From assembly GCF_007994225.1 (NCBI RefSeq), contig NZ_VLLL01000007.1, forward strand, positions 251,191-315,190: DNA of 64,000 nucleotides. The letters are read 5' to 3'. This document shows, in pieces, positions 25,255 to 33,860 of this stretch. The first letter of the stretch is position 1. Every line of letters starts with the position of its first letter. Source of the stretch: Stackebrandtia albiflava. Lineage in GTDB: Bacteria; Actinomycetota; Actinomycetes; Mycobacteriales; Micromonosporaceae. The notes under the pieces are model-generated. The model did no database searches, had not been told where the DNA came from, and saw only the letters and a program-made list of their open reading frames with translations. A program made the translations under genes and the position numbers.

Positions 25255-26511
25255 ATGCGGTTGCGTGTGGCCGCCACCGTGGCGGTGGCCGCCGTGCTGG
25301 TGGCGCTGCTGCCGGGCACGGCACAGGCCGACGAGATCCGGGACGGGCAGTGGTATCTGGACGCCCTCGGCATCCATGACGCACACGAACTGTCGCAGGG
25401 CGCGGGTGTGACGATCGGTGTGATCGACACCGGCGTCGACCCGAACCACCCCGACCTGGAGGGACAGGTCATATCGGGAACCAGCCTGGCCGAGAACGCG
25501 CCAGGTGACGGACTCGAAGACGAGTACGGACACGGAACCGCCGTCTCCTCGGTCCTAGTCGGCAATGACGACGCCAACGGCGTGCTCGGGATCGCCCCCA
25601 AGGCCAAGATCATCTCGGTGAACATCTTCGAACCCGGCGCTAAGACGAGCGACCCACATCTAATGGAACCCGCAATCGAGTGGTTGGTGGATCAAGGTGT
25701 TGACGTCATCTCCACCTCCGCAGGCGGTAGCGGTGGCTCCGCCATCCAATATGCGACCGACCATGGGGTTCCCGTGGTAGGCGCAGCGGGAAACCGATTC
25801 CAAGACTGGGGCCTCGGAGAACATGAAGTCTCCGGAACGAATGATCCCGGCGGCCAGTCTGGAGCTATCCCGGTGTCTGGCACGACTATCGACGGGGAAT
25901 TCTGGGACCGCGGCCTGGACTTGTCCGGAGCTGCACCTCAACCCCGCTACGGTCTTTCCGCTCCCGCCGTCGACATCCCCATCGCCCTGCCCGGCGGCGA
26001 ATACGACGTCGTCAACGGCACCTCGTTCAGCGCGCCCATCGTAGCCGGAACACTGGCACTGATCAGATCCGCATATCCCGACCTCGATTACACGACGTGG
26101 ATCGCACGTCTCCTCGAAACCGTGGACGACAAGGGGCCGGAAGGCTATGACGTCGAGTACGGCTGGGGAATAGTCAACCCACTCGCGGCCCTCACCGAGG
26201 ACGTGGCCTACGAAGATGAGTACACCTCGATCAACTCGCCGTCGGCAGACCGCCTTCCACTTGACCAGCAGGGCGACGACATCTCGCCCCCCGGCAACCC
26301 CGACGGCGACGCCACACCAACCCCGCCCAGCGACTCCAGCGACGCCGCCCTCGACGGCGACACCGGAATGTCCGTCCTGTGGCTCCCCATCACCCTGGCC
26401 GCCGCCATCATCCTCGCCGGCACCATCGCCATCACCGTGGTGGTGCACCGTGGTCGACGCAGGACAGCCCTCGATTCCTCTGAGTTTCAAGCACCGGTAC
26501 CTCCGCGATAG
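25255..26511 (+). CDS. mycP: mycosin (type VII secretion subtilisin-like protease)
   Basis: The 418-residue S8 protease has a signal peptide (1-25), the catalytic triad D58 (VIDTGVD), H93 (GHGTAVSS) and S257 (NGTSFSAP), and the oxyanion asparagine N180 (AAGN). It ends with a Pro-rich linker, a C-terminal transmembrane helix (about 378-400) and a short basic tail, as in ESX mycosins. Mycosins stabilise the ESX pore and process substrates on the outer side of the membrane. The middle (about 25630-25950) is less GC-rich than the two ends. Confidence 0.92.
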   Translation: MRLRVAATVAVAAVLVALLPGTAQADEIRDGQWYLDALGIHDAHELSQGAGVTIGVIDTGVDPNHPDLEGQVISGTSLAENAPGDGLEDEYGHGTAVSSVLVGNDDANGVLGIAPKAKIISVNIFEPGAKTSDPHLMEPAIEWLVDQGVDVISTSAGGSGGSAIQYATDHGVPVVGAAGNRFQDWGLGEHEVSGTNDPGGQSGAIPVSGTTIDGEFWDRGLDLSGAAPQPRYGLSAPAVDIPIALPGGEYDVVNGTSFSAPIVAGTLALIRSAYPDLDYTTWIARLLETVDDKGPEGYDVEYGWGIVNPLAALTEDVAYEDEYTSINSPSADRLPLDQQGDDISPPGNPDGDATPTPPSDSSDAALDGDTGMSVLWLPITLAAAIILAGTIAITVVVHRGRRRTALDSSEFQAPVPPR

Positions 26512-26594
26512 CCATATTCCCGACCTCAAGCCAAAGAACACCAGACCGTAATGCCAACCACTCCAACGGAAGTTCAACGGGGACCCCTAACGGA

Positions 26595-27077
26595 ATGAGC
26601 ACCGTACAGTCATTCATCCAGAACCGGGAATTCAGCGCTTGCTCTCCCGACGGCCGTATACGACTGACGATATCAGCGAACACCGTAGCCATCGATATCG
26701 AAAGTGACATCAACGACTCCTACAGCGAAGAGAACTTCGATCAGCACTTGGAGTCCGTATTGAGGGACGTCGCAATTCAGATGTGGGAAACATCGCCGCC
26801 TTCCTCCAGAAAGAATGACGTAAGGTCACAGAGCGACAATGCGAAGTACACCCTCATCGAAGGCCTTGAAGTTACCGCAGTATCCCCAACAGGCCGTATA
26901 ACTATTGATTGGCTCGGGGTTTCAGACTTCGTCGTAACGTCGAAGCCTGGCACCTTGGCGATTTCAGGTGCCGACCTAACACGCGAACTTCAAATGGGTA
27001 TACGTCTTCTCTTCGCACTTCGGCATCAAGCAACCCTCCAGCTGTATAACGCGGCGAAGCAGAACTTTGGAAGGTAG
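26595..27077 (+). CDS. possible YbaB/EbfC-like protein
   Basis: The 160-residue product has two similar segments, CSPDGRIRLTISAN (about 15-28) and VSPTGRITIDW (about 98-108). The pattern resembles the SPDGxVxVTV strand of actinobacterial YbaB/EbfC proteins that often accompany WXG genes. Codon use is clearly less GC-rich than flanking housekeeping genes. It is 8 bp ahead of the next gene. The family call is tentative. Confidence 0.45.
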   Translation: MSTVQSFIQNREFSACSPDGRIRLTISANTVAIDIESDINDSYSEENFDQHLESVLRDVAIQMWETSPPSSRKNDVRSQSDNAKYTLIEGLEVTAVSPTGRITIDWLGVSDFVVTSKPGTLAISGADLTRELQMGIRLLFALRHQATLQLYNAAKQNFGR

Positions 27078-27084
27078 ACCACTT

Positions 27085-27609
27085 ATGAACTCTCCCAACC
27101 AACTCAGCGTCGATGTCGCCCAGATGATTCAAATCGGCAAATATCACTTGCCTGACCTTGCACACCTGCATCACGCAGCCGCAATCGAACTCGATGCAGT
27201 CGAATACCTTCGCCCACAACTATTCCTTACACCTGCCAGCCCGACACCCAACTCCAAAAGTGTCTCGTATGCAAAATGGCTCGAACTATACGCTAGGACA
27301 CAACAGGTCCTGCATGATACAACGGTGAACTTGGCGGACGCGGGCACTGCGGTAGTGAAGGCGGCGGAGGCCTATTACGACGCGGACCTCACCACAAGTG
27401 AAAAGTTGGACACCGATGATCTTATGAAGGTCTACGAACACGGAGATTCCGAGTGGGAAGATTCGGGCATGGGAGCTCCTCCGCCGGAAATCAACACCGA
27501 CGAGGTTCCATCCCCGAACGAGACACCTTCTGACGAGGAAATCTACGAGGATGGGGCCGATATCGAGGAAAGTGACCTCGTCAGTGTCAAGGGCAAGGAG
27601 GAGAGCTGA
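27085..27609 (+). CDS. helical ESX-associated protein
   Basis: The 174-residue protein, starting at ATG 27085, is helical in its first 110 residues (KWLELYARTQQVLHDTTVNL). It has a long acidic Pro-rich tail. Size and form fit a WXG100/EspB-like type VII partner, but no W-x-G is present. Its stop overlaps the next start by 1 bp (TGATG), so the products are probably made together. Confidence 0.5.
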   Translation: MNSPNQLSVDVAQMIQIGKYHLPDLAHLHHAAAIELDAVEYLRPQLFLTPASPTPNSKSVSYAKWLELYARTQQVLHDTTVNLADAGTAVVKAAEAYYDADLTTSEKLDTDDLMKVYEHGDSEWEDSGMGAPPPEINTDEVPSPNETPSDEEIYEDGADIEESDLVSVKGKEES

Positions 27610-28703
27610 TGGCTACTGTCGAGGACATCGTCGCGATGGCGCGAAGTGTGCGAGAACGGGCGAACGACCTGAGAGCATTGGAGGTACTTTCCCTAGCTCC
27701 CATGCCGATGTACGTAACGGCTGAGGAGGTCTCGCAGTTCGGCGACACCGGTGCGAGTTTCTGGCAGCACACTCGTTCCGAGTTTCCAAACCAAAATCTC
27801 AATGGAACACTCGACGAGTACCTTCCCGGCAGCACGGAGAACTACGGAACTGAGTTCGACTACATCCCGCAACGATTCGAAGAGCTCGCTTTCGGTGACA
27901 TATCCGACTACAACGCGGTCCTGAGCCAACTCGACAAAGCCTCCAAAGCGCTCGGCCCCGACGCCACAACGTACGTGGAGAACCGTACGGTGAAGCTGGC
28001 TGGCGATCTCAACGAAGGATGGATCGGTACCTTCCCAAATACTTATCGCGAACGTTTCGCATCAAAGCTTCAGTACCATATTCCACTGCAGAAGCAGCTG
28101 ATCCAGGAACTGGCTGTGGCAGTCAAAGGGCACTGGAACCTGGTAGAGGGTTCCAGGGAAAGCCTACTCGCGATACTAAGCGAAACCGAATCTGTTCTTA
28201 CTAATACGATCCGCGCCAATTTCGGAAGTTACATGGGGGAAGGCGACGAAGTCGATCCGGCCAAGGCGGCGACGCTCGCCTTGCAAGTATTCGGTGCGAT
28301 CGTCGGGATCGCCGCAATCGTAGCAACGCCACCGGCAGGCGTGATAGGAACCATAGTTGCGCTTGCCGCAGCTACTAAGGGTGTAGGCGATGCGGCTGTC
28401 GCTTATGCCGGTGGTGTCGAGCTGCCTGACGAAATTCAAAAGACCTATTTCTCGATCCAAGGCGACACCGTAGATGCGATAATCGCTTCAATGTTTGACG
28501 CTGTCACTAGATTGCAACAGGAGATTTCAGTCGAGGAATCCAATCAGGCAGACTTTCTACAAAATACCATTGACGAGGTAGATCGATTGATGTCCTACAG
28601 CGACCCGGATTTGCAGGAAGCGTTCCTAGTGGTGCCTTATCGTGCAAGTTTCGTCGATGACGTACCGAATGTCGGCAGCGAACAATTCGATCACACGCGA
28701 TGA
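27609..28703 (+). CDS. large helical WXG-like protein with hydrophobic segment
   Basis: The 364-residue protein is helical, with a hydrophobic stretch around residues 218-262 (VFGAIVGIAAIVATPPAGVI, then GTIVALAAATKGVGD). Such segments occur in LXG/WXG-type secreted proteins. It has no recognisable toxin domain at its C-terminus. It is coupled to the gene before it and followed 13 bp later by a lipoprotein gene. Low-GC codon use suggests transfer. Confidence 0.5.
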   Translation: MATVEDIVAMARSVRERANDLRALEVLSLAPMPMYVTAEEVSQFGDTGASFWQHTRSEFPNQNLNGTLDEYLPGSTENYGTEFDYIPQRFEELAFGDISDYNAVLSQLDKASKALGPDATTYVENRTVKLAGDLNEGWIGTFPNTYRERFASKLQYHIPLQKQLIQELAVAVKGHWNLVEGSRESLLAILSETESVLTNTIRANFGSYMGEGDEVDPAKAATLALQVFGAIVGIAAIVATPPAGVIGTIVALAAATKGVGDAAVAYAGGVELPDEIQKTYFSIQGDTVDAIIASMFDAVTRLQQEISVEESNQADFLQNTIDEVDRLMSYSDPDLQEAFLVVPYRASFVDDVPNVGSEQFDHTR

Positions 28704-28716
28704 TACGGAGAGCAGG

Positions 28717-29331
28717 ATGACGTTGAAAGCGCGATCCCTCGAATGGCTCACTCTTGGCGGCCTTATTCTGATCTTCGGCGCGACTGGCTGCACGAGCACA
28801 ACCTCCCGAGACGATCCAACAACCGAGGCGACCCCTTCCCTGCCGAGTGATCTCTACATACATGTAGAAGAGATTTGCACCCGTATAGACTGGACCATTG
28901 CGGAAGGGCTCGATTCGGTGTCCTCGTCCAGCGCGAGCGATGATTACTCATCTAGCACAACTGATGATTATTACTCGAACTGTCGCCGTGATCTCGGCGA
29001 TAATGGAATAATCCAACTCAGGGTCGAGTTGGGGCAAGACGTAGAGGATGGGCAAGCTCACTTCGACACCATGATCGCCTCGTCGCAATGTGGTGCAGAT
29101 GTAACCGAACTCTATCCAGAGTGGGATGCGGCCTATGCGTACTTTGAATCAGAATCGCTACACGGCGAGAAGCTACAGTATGCGGCGTGTTTTGCTGGAT
29201 TGTCCAATAACTTCGCAGTGGCCGTGGGAATACAGTATCCGTCGCGCCCAATTGATATGTCCGAGGAAGATCTCCTGACCATCCTTGAGGAACTTGCCAA
29301 CAGTGCGCGTTCACTTTCGGCATCCAGCTGA
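28717..29331 (+). CDS. lipoprotein of unknown function
   Basis: The ATG at 28717 after GGAGAGCAGG gives 204 residues with lipobox A-T-G-C (LILIFGATGC). The mature part has a Ser/Asp/Tyr-rich patch and three cysteines (VEEICTRI, SNCRRDL, AACFAGL). It resembles small extracellular domains that accompany type VII clusters, such as the 11613-12677 and 12964-13731 products, but alignment by eye is weak. Confidence 0.6.
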   Translation: MTLKARSLEWLTLGGLILIFGATGCTSTTSRDDPTTEATPSLPSDLYIHVEEICTRIDWTIAEGLDSVSSSSASDDYSSSTTDDYYSNCRRDLGDNGIIQLRVELGQDVEDGQAHFDTMIASSQCGADVTELYPEWDAAYAYFESESLHGEKLQYAACFAGLSNNFAVAVGIQYPSRPIDMSEEDLLTILEELANSARSLSASS

Positions 29332-29683
29332 TTCCAGCTTGAATCGCTTCTACGTCCGTTGCCACAAGCGGGACTGATGAAGTGTCGCACTATTACGGCG
29401 TTCTTAAATGGCGCCATTCATTCCGCTACAGCAGTGGCTGCAGGCGCTGGCACTCAACGGTGACCTCGAGGATGCTCCGCGGGTGGATGGCGAACGGTTC
29501 GCCCGTAGTGAGTAATAAGGACAGCATGTGCAGATCATGAAGCGGATTGTTGGCCCATTGATCGGTGGCTTCTCGCTGATAGCGCCCGCTTGGCGGCCAT
29601 ACAGAACTGACGCTCGCATGGATGTGCCGTGCACCGACATATGACTCCACTACCGAATTCTTCGACCCGGACGGACCTTCCTG
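29332..29683. other. non-coding stretch between two lipoprotein genes
   Basis: Roughly 350 bp of lower-GC sequence. Two short plus-strand frames (29409-29516, MAPFIPLQQWLQ; 29537-29644, MKRIVGPLIGG) lack convincing ribosome-binding sites and I do not call them. No repeat or hairpin stands out. It may be decayed coding DNA. Confidence 0.3.
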
Positions 29684-31051
29684 ATGTCGTGTAATGGCCG
29701 ACCACCCAGAATCGTTGTCGCAGGCGTGGCCATACTCTCGCTGGCACTTGCCGGGTGCGGCCTATTTGACGATGGTGCCGATGATGCCGGCTCCGTTCCG
29801 GTGTGGGAGGTATCCCTGCCTGAAGATGTCGACCCGTTGTCGCTCGTGGGTTTCATCGAAGATCGAGTTGTCGTAAAGACGACCGAAGGAATTTGGTTCG
29901 GTGATGCTTCGGGCGACACGGATTGGCAGTTGATCGACTTCGAGCGATATAGGGACTCCGATACCGACGAGATCCTGGCGGGTGCCATTGAAGTCGGGAT
30001 TTTCCAAGATCAAGTCACTATCGCGGGTCATCCTGTCGGCGTGGTGGGGTTCTCCGCATCGGGCTCCGAGATCTTTCGATTGCCGATGGAGGACTCCCGA
30101 TTGGTATCCGCAGCCATGTTCCAAGATTCCGTGGTGGGCATCAGCTGCTTGATCGAAGACGAGCGCGCTTGCAGCCTTGAAGCGTTCTCCGGGCCATCCG
30201 GCACCAGTCTTTGGCGCACCCCGTTGGAGCTGGATACTCCAATCCTGGTGGCACCGGCTAACGGCCCGCAGAGTCTGCGAACCCAGACTCAACAGATCCG
30301 GACGGACAGCATGACACCCTCCGACGTGGAAACCGTGTTCGTGGCAGGCGGGTCCGACAATGCGACAGTCCATGGGTACTCCGTGGCGGACGGTGCGGAG
30401 ACCGCAGTATTCGACACTTCCTATGCCCAATCACAACAGCTGCGTCCGGTTGGGACGAATGGATTGCTGGAGTGGTCACTGCCCAACGACGGATGCGTCG
30501 TCAGCTTGAAGGCATGGGACGGCGCTACCGGCGAAACCGCATGGGACCTGAGCCTGCTGAACAGTGCTACGGAGCTCGCGAACGTATCAACTACCTGCGC
30601 AGGTCACATGGTAGGTCCTCGGGTTTCACAGGGCCATTTGATCACCGTAGATACCGAGGGCAGACCTACGCTCACAGATCCGGCCACCGGCCGAGCGGTC
30701 TGGCAAGGACAGGCAGGCGACGGTCTACCTGTCGGCTATGGCGCAGAGGTGATCGTGCTGGCGACCCCCGATGGCGACTCGGACGAGGTCCGCGGCCTCG
30801 ACATCGGCACCGGTGAGGAGCTTTGGACGTTCACAGCCCCACCCGTTTTCACGCGAGGGTGGCCACCCATGGCAGTCGGGGCAACGAAGTTCGTATTCGA
30901 GCACGGCGATAGCGAGTCGCCGGCAATCACAGTGTTGGATCTGAGAACAGGAGAGTCGGCAACACTGGAGAACCAGACACTCGTGTCCGTCCAAGGCGTC
31001 TCCATCCTCACTCAGTCCACCAATCGCGTACTGCGGCTCTACCAGTGGTGA
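29684..31051 (+). CDS. lipoprotein with PQQ-like beta-propeller
   Basis: The 455-residue protein has lipobox L-A-G-C (LALAGCG, about residue 25). It then shows repeated blades of the PQQ/quinoprotein-like propeller (WEVSLPED, SLWRTPLE, ETAWDLSL, RAVWQGQ, GEELWTF). The spaced W/tryptophan-docking blocks fit a seven- or eight-bladed fold. It is related in form to the 36804-38114 lipoprotein. No catalytic residues are visible; these often act as envelope scaffolds. Confidence 0.78.
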   Translation: MSCNGRPPRIVVAGVAILSLALAGCGLFDDGADDAGSVPVWEVSLPEDVDPLSLVGFIEDRVVVKTTEGIWFGDASGDTDWQLIDFERYRDSDTDEILAGAIEVGIFQDQVTIAGHPVGVVGFSASGSEIFRLPMEDSRLVSAAMFQDSVVGISCLIEDERACSLEAFSGPSGTSLWRTPLELDTPILVAPANGPQSLRTQTQQIRTDSMTPSDVETVFVAGGSDNATVHGYSVADGAETAVFDTSYAQSQQLRPVGTNGLLEWSLPNDGCVVSLKAWDGATGETAWDLSLLNSATELANVSTTCAGHMVGPRVSQGHLITVDTEGRPTLTDPATGRAVWQGQAGDGLPVGYGAEVIVLATPDGDSDEVRGLDIGTGEELWTFTAPPVFTRGWPPMAVGATKFVFEHGDSESPAITVLDLRTGESATLENQTLVSVQGVSILTQSTNRVLRLYQW

Positions 31052-31065
31052 GAAAAGGCAGCCAG

Positions 31066-31278
31066 TTACTCAGCCCCTTGGCCAAGGCAGATCGTGGTCA
31101 GTAGTGCCCGCCAGTCGCACTCGGAAGCGGCAAGCACACTGGGATTCTCGATCGGAGCTTGCTTGGAATCTCGAACGAGAAAGCCCGTGGCGTGACGCGC
31201 CACTTCGACACAGGCGGTGTTGGCATTGCTTCTGCTGGACTTTCGCCACCGAATGGGTACGGTCGAAGGAGGGGTCAT
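31066..31278 (-). CDS. DUF397 protein
   Basis: The 70-residue protein has the DUF397 signature: WRKSSRSNANTACVEVA, then VRDSK and the terminal block DWRALL. It is encoded directly after the XRE/DUF5753 regulator at 31298 (19-bp gap), the arrangement of actinobacterial Scr1/Scr2-like and WhiJ/BldB-type pairs. Confidence 0.9.
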   Translation of the reverse strand: MTPPSTVPIRWRKSSRSNANTACVEVARHATGFLVRDSKQAPIENPSVLAASECDWRALLTTICLGQGAE

Positions 31279-31297
31279 TGGGCACCGCCGAGTTCTT

Positions 31298-32131
31298 CTA
31301 GTAGTCGCTCAACGCACGCTCGATGAGGTGTCGGCTCCGGTCTGGTGATAGAGCCCGTGCGAGCAATTGGCCGAACGCCACATTACAGGCATCGGCGTAC
31401 TGACCCTCTGGATAGATTTCGCCCGCCGGGGTTTCGACGTACGTAGCGGTGCCGTCTGCGAGGGTGAGGATTGTGAAGCCGCCACGAGTCCCCGGGTGGG
31501 CGCCTTCGGCGAAGGGCATGACTTGGAGGCTGACCTGTCGATAGGGAGGGTTGACGAGTAGTGAGAGTTGCTCTTTCATCACTTCGGCTCCGCCGACGAT
31601 CCGATGCAGGATGCTTTCGTCGATCACCATCCAAAGCCTGACATCCGCCAACCTCTCTTGTCGCGCGAGACGTAGTTGGATCTGACGCTCTACCTCTGCG
31701 GTAGGAAGGTCTGGCGCCGTGCCTCGGATGACGGCTCGCGCGTATGCCTCCGTCTGCAGCAATCCATTGACCAGCAGTGGCTCCCAACACCGGATCTCGT
31801 TGGCACTGGTTTCGATGCCTATATATGTGTCGTACGTTTTGGAGACTTGGCCGTACACCGACCACCACCCGGGCTTCTTGCCGTCCCGCGCCATGGCGGC
31901 GTAATGACTGACTTCGCCGTCCGCCGTGACTCCGAGTTCCCTGAGCAGTTCCCGAAGTTCCCTGGGCTTGATTCCTTGTCGTCCTCCCTCAAGACGGTAG
32001 ACCTTCCCCGGGTCCCACTCCATACGCGCGGCGAGTTGTGGGCCGGTCATGCCGGCCTCTTCACGTAGCCGACGAAGTTCCACGCCCAGTTGACGGCGCC
32101 TGATCGTCGGGCTTTGCTCCATTGAGGTCAT
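31298..32131 (-). CDS. XRE regulator with DUF5753 (Scr1-like)
   Basis: The 277-residue protein has an N-terminal helix-turn-helix (LGVELRRLREEAGMTGPQLA, residues about 15-68) and a C-terminal DUF5753 domain (about 95-270; LLQTEAYARAV, VIDESILHRIVGG). The ATG at 32131 follows GGAGAGGAG. It is paired with DUF397 downstream, where such proteins act as DNA-binding partner or antitoxin-like regulator. Two inverted repeats at 32193-32231 are candidate autoregulatory sites. Confidence 0.92.
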   Translation of the reverse strand: MTSMEQSPTIRRRQLGVELRRLREEAGMTGPQLAARMEWDPGKVYRLEGGRQGIKPRELRELLRELGVTADGEVSHYAAMARDGKKPGWWSVYGQVSKTYDTYIGIETSANEIRCWEPLLVNGLLQTEAYARAVIRGTAPDLPTAEVERQIQLRLARQERLADVRLWMVIDESILHRIVGGAEVMKEQLSLLVNPPYRQVSLQVMPFAEGAHPGTRGGFTILTLADGTATYVETPAGEIYPEGQYADACNVAFGQLLARALSPDRSRHLIERALSDY

Positions 32132-32192
32132 TCGCTTCGCTCCTCTCCTGCGTTACAGATCGACGGTCCGTAGACACACAGGACTCGGTATT

Positions 32193-32231
32193 GCATAGTG
32201 TATTTCACTATGCTACAGTTCGTATTGTAGC
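32193..32231. promoter_or_regulatory. two inverted repeats upstream of the Scr1-like gene
   Basis: GCATAGTG-N5-CACTATGC (32193-32213) and GCTACA-N8-TGTAGC (32212-32231) lie in an AT-rich patch between the divergent genes at 32131 and 32292. Both are exact. Likely operator(s) for the XRE regulator; this is inference from position. Confidence 0.55.
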
Positions 32232-32291
32232 CATTCGATGACAGGCCACTGGGGAGTGGGCGGGGTGGTTGCGCGAGAGGGGGTGTTCGGC

Positions 32292-32594
32292 GTGTCCGGA
32301 ACAGAGCGGGATCCGCGAGATCGGATGGTCGCGCGGGCACTGCGTGAGCGTTACATCGTGTGGCTGCCACTGCGACGCGGTCTGTCCTTTGAGGTGGCAG
32401 CCCGGCGGGCACACGACCTGATCGTCGCGGGGCACGGCCGGCTCGGCGACCTGCTGGCCGCCGCCGACACCGAACTGCGCTGCGAGACCGAACCGCACGC
32501 CCGGTGGCGGTTGTACGGGCAGTCGGTCGATTCGGTGGCCGATGCGTTGCGCCGATACGACTTCCACGGCGGTGACCGTGCTGAACGACCGTGA
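32292..32594 (+). CDS. hypothetical protein, 100 aa
   Basis: GTG 32292, eight bases after GAGAGGGGG, gives 100 residues (RALRERYIVWLPLRRGLSFE, RYDFHGGDRAERP). A helical, Arg-rich small protein. I do not recognise a family. It overlaps the next frame by about 17 bp, suggesting coupling. High GC returns here after the lower-GC ESX region. Confidence 0.5.
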   Translation: MSGTERDPRDRMVARALRERYIVWLPLRRGLSFEVAARRAHDLIVAGHGRLGDLLAAADTELRCETEPHARWRLYGQSVDSVADALRRYDFHGGDRAERP

Positions 32595-32889
32595 CCGCCG
32601 GCCGTTGACGGTGCATCCGACGGATCGCGCGCTCGGGGTCCGTCTGCTCAACGACGGCGTACTGCGCAGTCTCGCCTGCGATCACCCGATGGTCGCCCCG
32701 GCGAACGAGGTCACCAGTTGCGTGTGCGACCCGGCCGCGTGTGGTTGGCACACCGCGAATCTGACGTTGATCGGGGCCGGGTTCCGCCGCTACGACGTTC
32801 CCGCCGACAAGGAGCCCGACACGATCTGGGTGATCGCCGGAACCAGTGCGATCCCCGGAATCATCTACCGGGCCCGCAGCAGACCTTGA
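32578..32889 (+). CDS. hypothetical Cys-containing small protein
   Basis: About 103 residues from GTG 32578 (start uncertain; GTG 32572 also fits). It holds a C-x-C-x4-C cluster (SCVCDPAACGWHTA) that could bind metal. It begins inside the preceding gene. No family recognised. Confidence 0.45.
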   Translation: MLNDRDRRPLTVHPTDRALGVRLLNDGVLRSLACDHPMVAPANEVTSCVCDPAACGWHTANLTLIGAGFRRYDVPADKEPDTIWVIAGTSAIPGIIYRARSRP

Positions 32890-32903
32890 CCCTCCCCGGA
32901 TCC

Positions 32904-32950
32904 GGTTGCCGCCCCGCAGAGTGATTTCGCGGTCACGCGGGGCGGCAACC
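32904..32950 (+). terminator. 14-bp perfect stem with 19-nt loop
   Basis: GGTTGCCGCCCCGC (32904-32917) pairs fully with GCGGGGCGGCAACC (32937-32950), starting 15 bp after the stop at 32889. The long loop is unusual for a terminator, so an RNA structure or protein site is possible. Confidence 0.5.
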
Positions 32951-32977
32951 GGGCAACCGATTCGGAAAGGCGAATCA

Positions 32978-33280
32978 ATGCAATCCGTGACGCTACCCTA
33001 TGCACTCATCGTGGCACTCATCGCCACGGTGGTGACACTGACCGTGGCGGCCGCGGCGTTGTGTGTACAGCATGGTTCGGCCCGTCGCGCCGTCGACCTG
33101 TCACCGCCTTCGCCGCACACACCACGGTCGGACTGTCCCCGATCGGGTTGCACCATCGTGCACCCCCGGGTGGGCCGACACCGGCGTAGACCCGAGCCGG
33201 CGGGGCCGGTCGAGGTGGTGGCCTCGGTGATCGCCTGCGGTTTCGGGCTATTCGCCGGACGCGGCAGGCACTACCGCTGA
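32978..33280 (+). CDS. small single-pass membrane protein
   Basis: The 100-residue protein starts with a transmembrane helix (YALIVALIATVVTLTVAAAA). It has an Arg/Pro-rich middle with C-x4-C (SDCPRSGCT) and a short hydrophobic tail. AAAGG precedes the ATG. Its 3' end overlaps the convergent gene 33248-33844 by 33 bp. Unknown function. Confidence 0.5.
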   Translation: MQSVTLPYALIVALIATVVTLTVAAAALCVQHGSARRAVDLSPPSPHTPRSDCPRSGCTIVHPRVGRHRRRPEPAGPVEVVASVIACGFGLFAGRGRHYR

Positions 33281-33844
33281 CCTCTCCACCAGGCCGGCGA
33301 GATGCGCGGCCGCCTGCGTCGCCGTCCAGCCGAACGTCTCCCGCAGTCCGGCGGCGATGGTCGCCAGGTACGCGGGGGAAGGCCGGTTCAGCGGACGGAC
33401 CGGGGCGGGCGCGGTGAACGTGACCATGGGTGTGCCGTCGAGGCTCCCCAGGTGGAGTAGCGTCTCGTAGCGGCCGGGACCGAGCGCGAGTCGGCCGTTC
33501 CGGCACAACACGGCCAGGTCGATGTCGGTGGTTCCGGGGTCTCGGCGCATCTCCTGCGCGCACACGTCGGCGAACTGTTCGACCGTGATCAGGTGTCCCC
33601 GAGCGGGAGACGGCCCCGGCGTGTCCGGGTCGTAGAACGCCATTCCCCCCGACCAGGTCGGCGAGTGCCCGGCGAAGTAGACGCCGCCGTCGAGCCACAG
33701 TGGACGACTCTCCGCCGGGAGCGTGGTGTCCCGGCACCCGGGGTACCGCCGGGTTCCGCCGTCGGGTGTGCCGCCGCGCAGGTAACAGGCGAACCGGGTG
33801 GCGTTGAGGTTGGAACCGTAGGAGACGTACCAGACGCGCGGCAT
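33248..33844 (-). CDS. GGCT-like protein (YGSN motif)
   Basis: The 198-residue protein opens MPRVWYVSYGSNLNATRF. The YGSN motif near the N-terminus is the cofactor-free substrate loop of the gamma-glutamylcyclotransferase/AIG2-like fold. Actinobacterial relatives are often called histone deacetylase without support. I chose ATG 33844 because TATCGT (33856-33851) lies 6 nt upstream as a leaderless promoter. The substrate is unknown. Confidence 0.65.
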   Translation of the reverse strand: MPRVWYVSYGSNLNATRFACYLRGGTPDGGTRRYPGCRDTTLPAESRPLWLDGGVYFAGHSPTWSGGMAFYDPDTPGPSPARGHLITVEQFADVCAQEMRRDPGTTDIDLAVLCRNGRLALGPGRYETLLHLGSLDGTPMVTFTAPAPVRPLNRPSPAYLATIAAGLRETFGWTATQAAAHLAGLVERSAVVPAASGE

Positions 33845-33860
33845 CGCGCGACGATACACC

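Noticed and set aside
29409-29644. Two 35-residue frames between lipoprotein genes
   Set aside because: No good ribosome-binding site and no recognisable sequence; described as non-coding instead.
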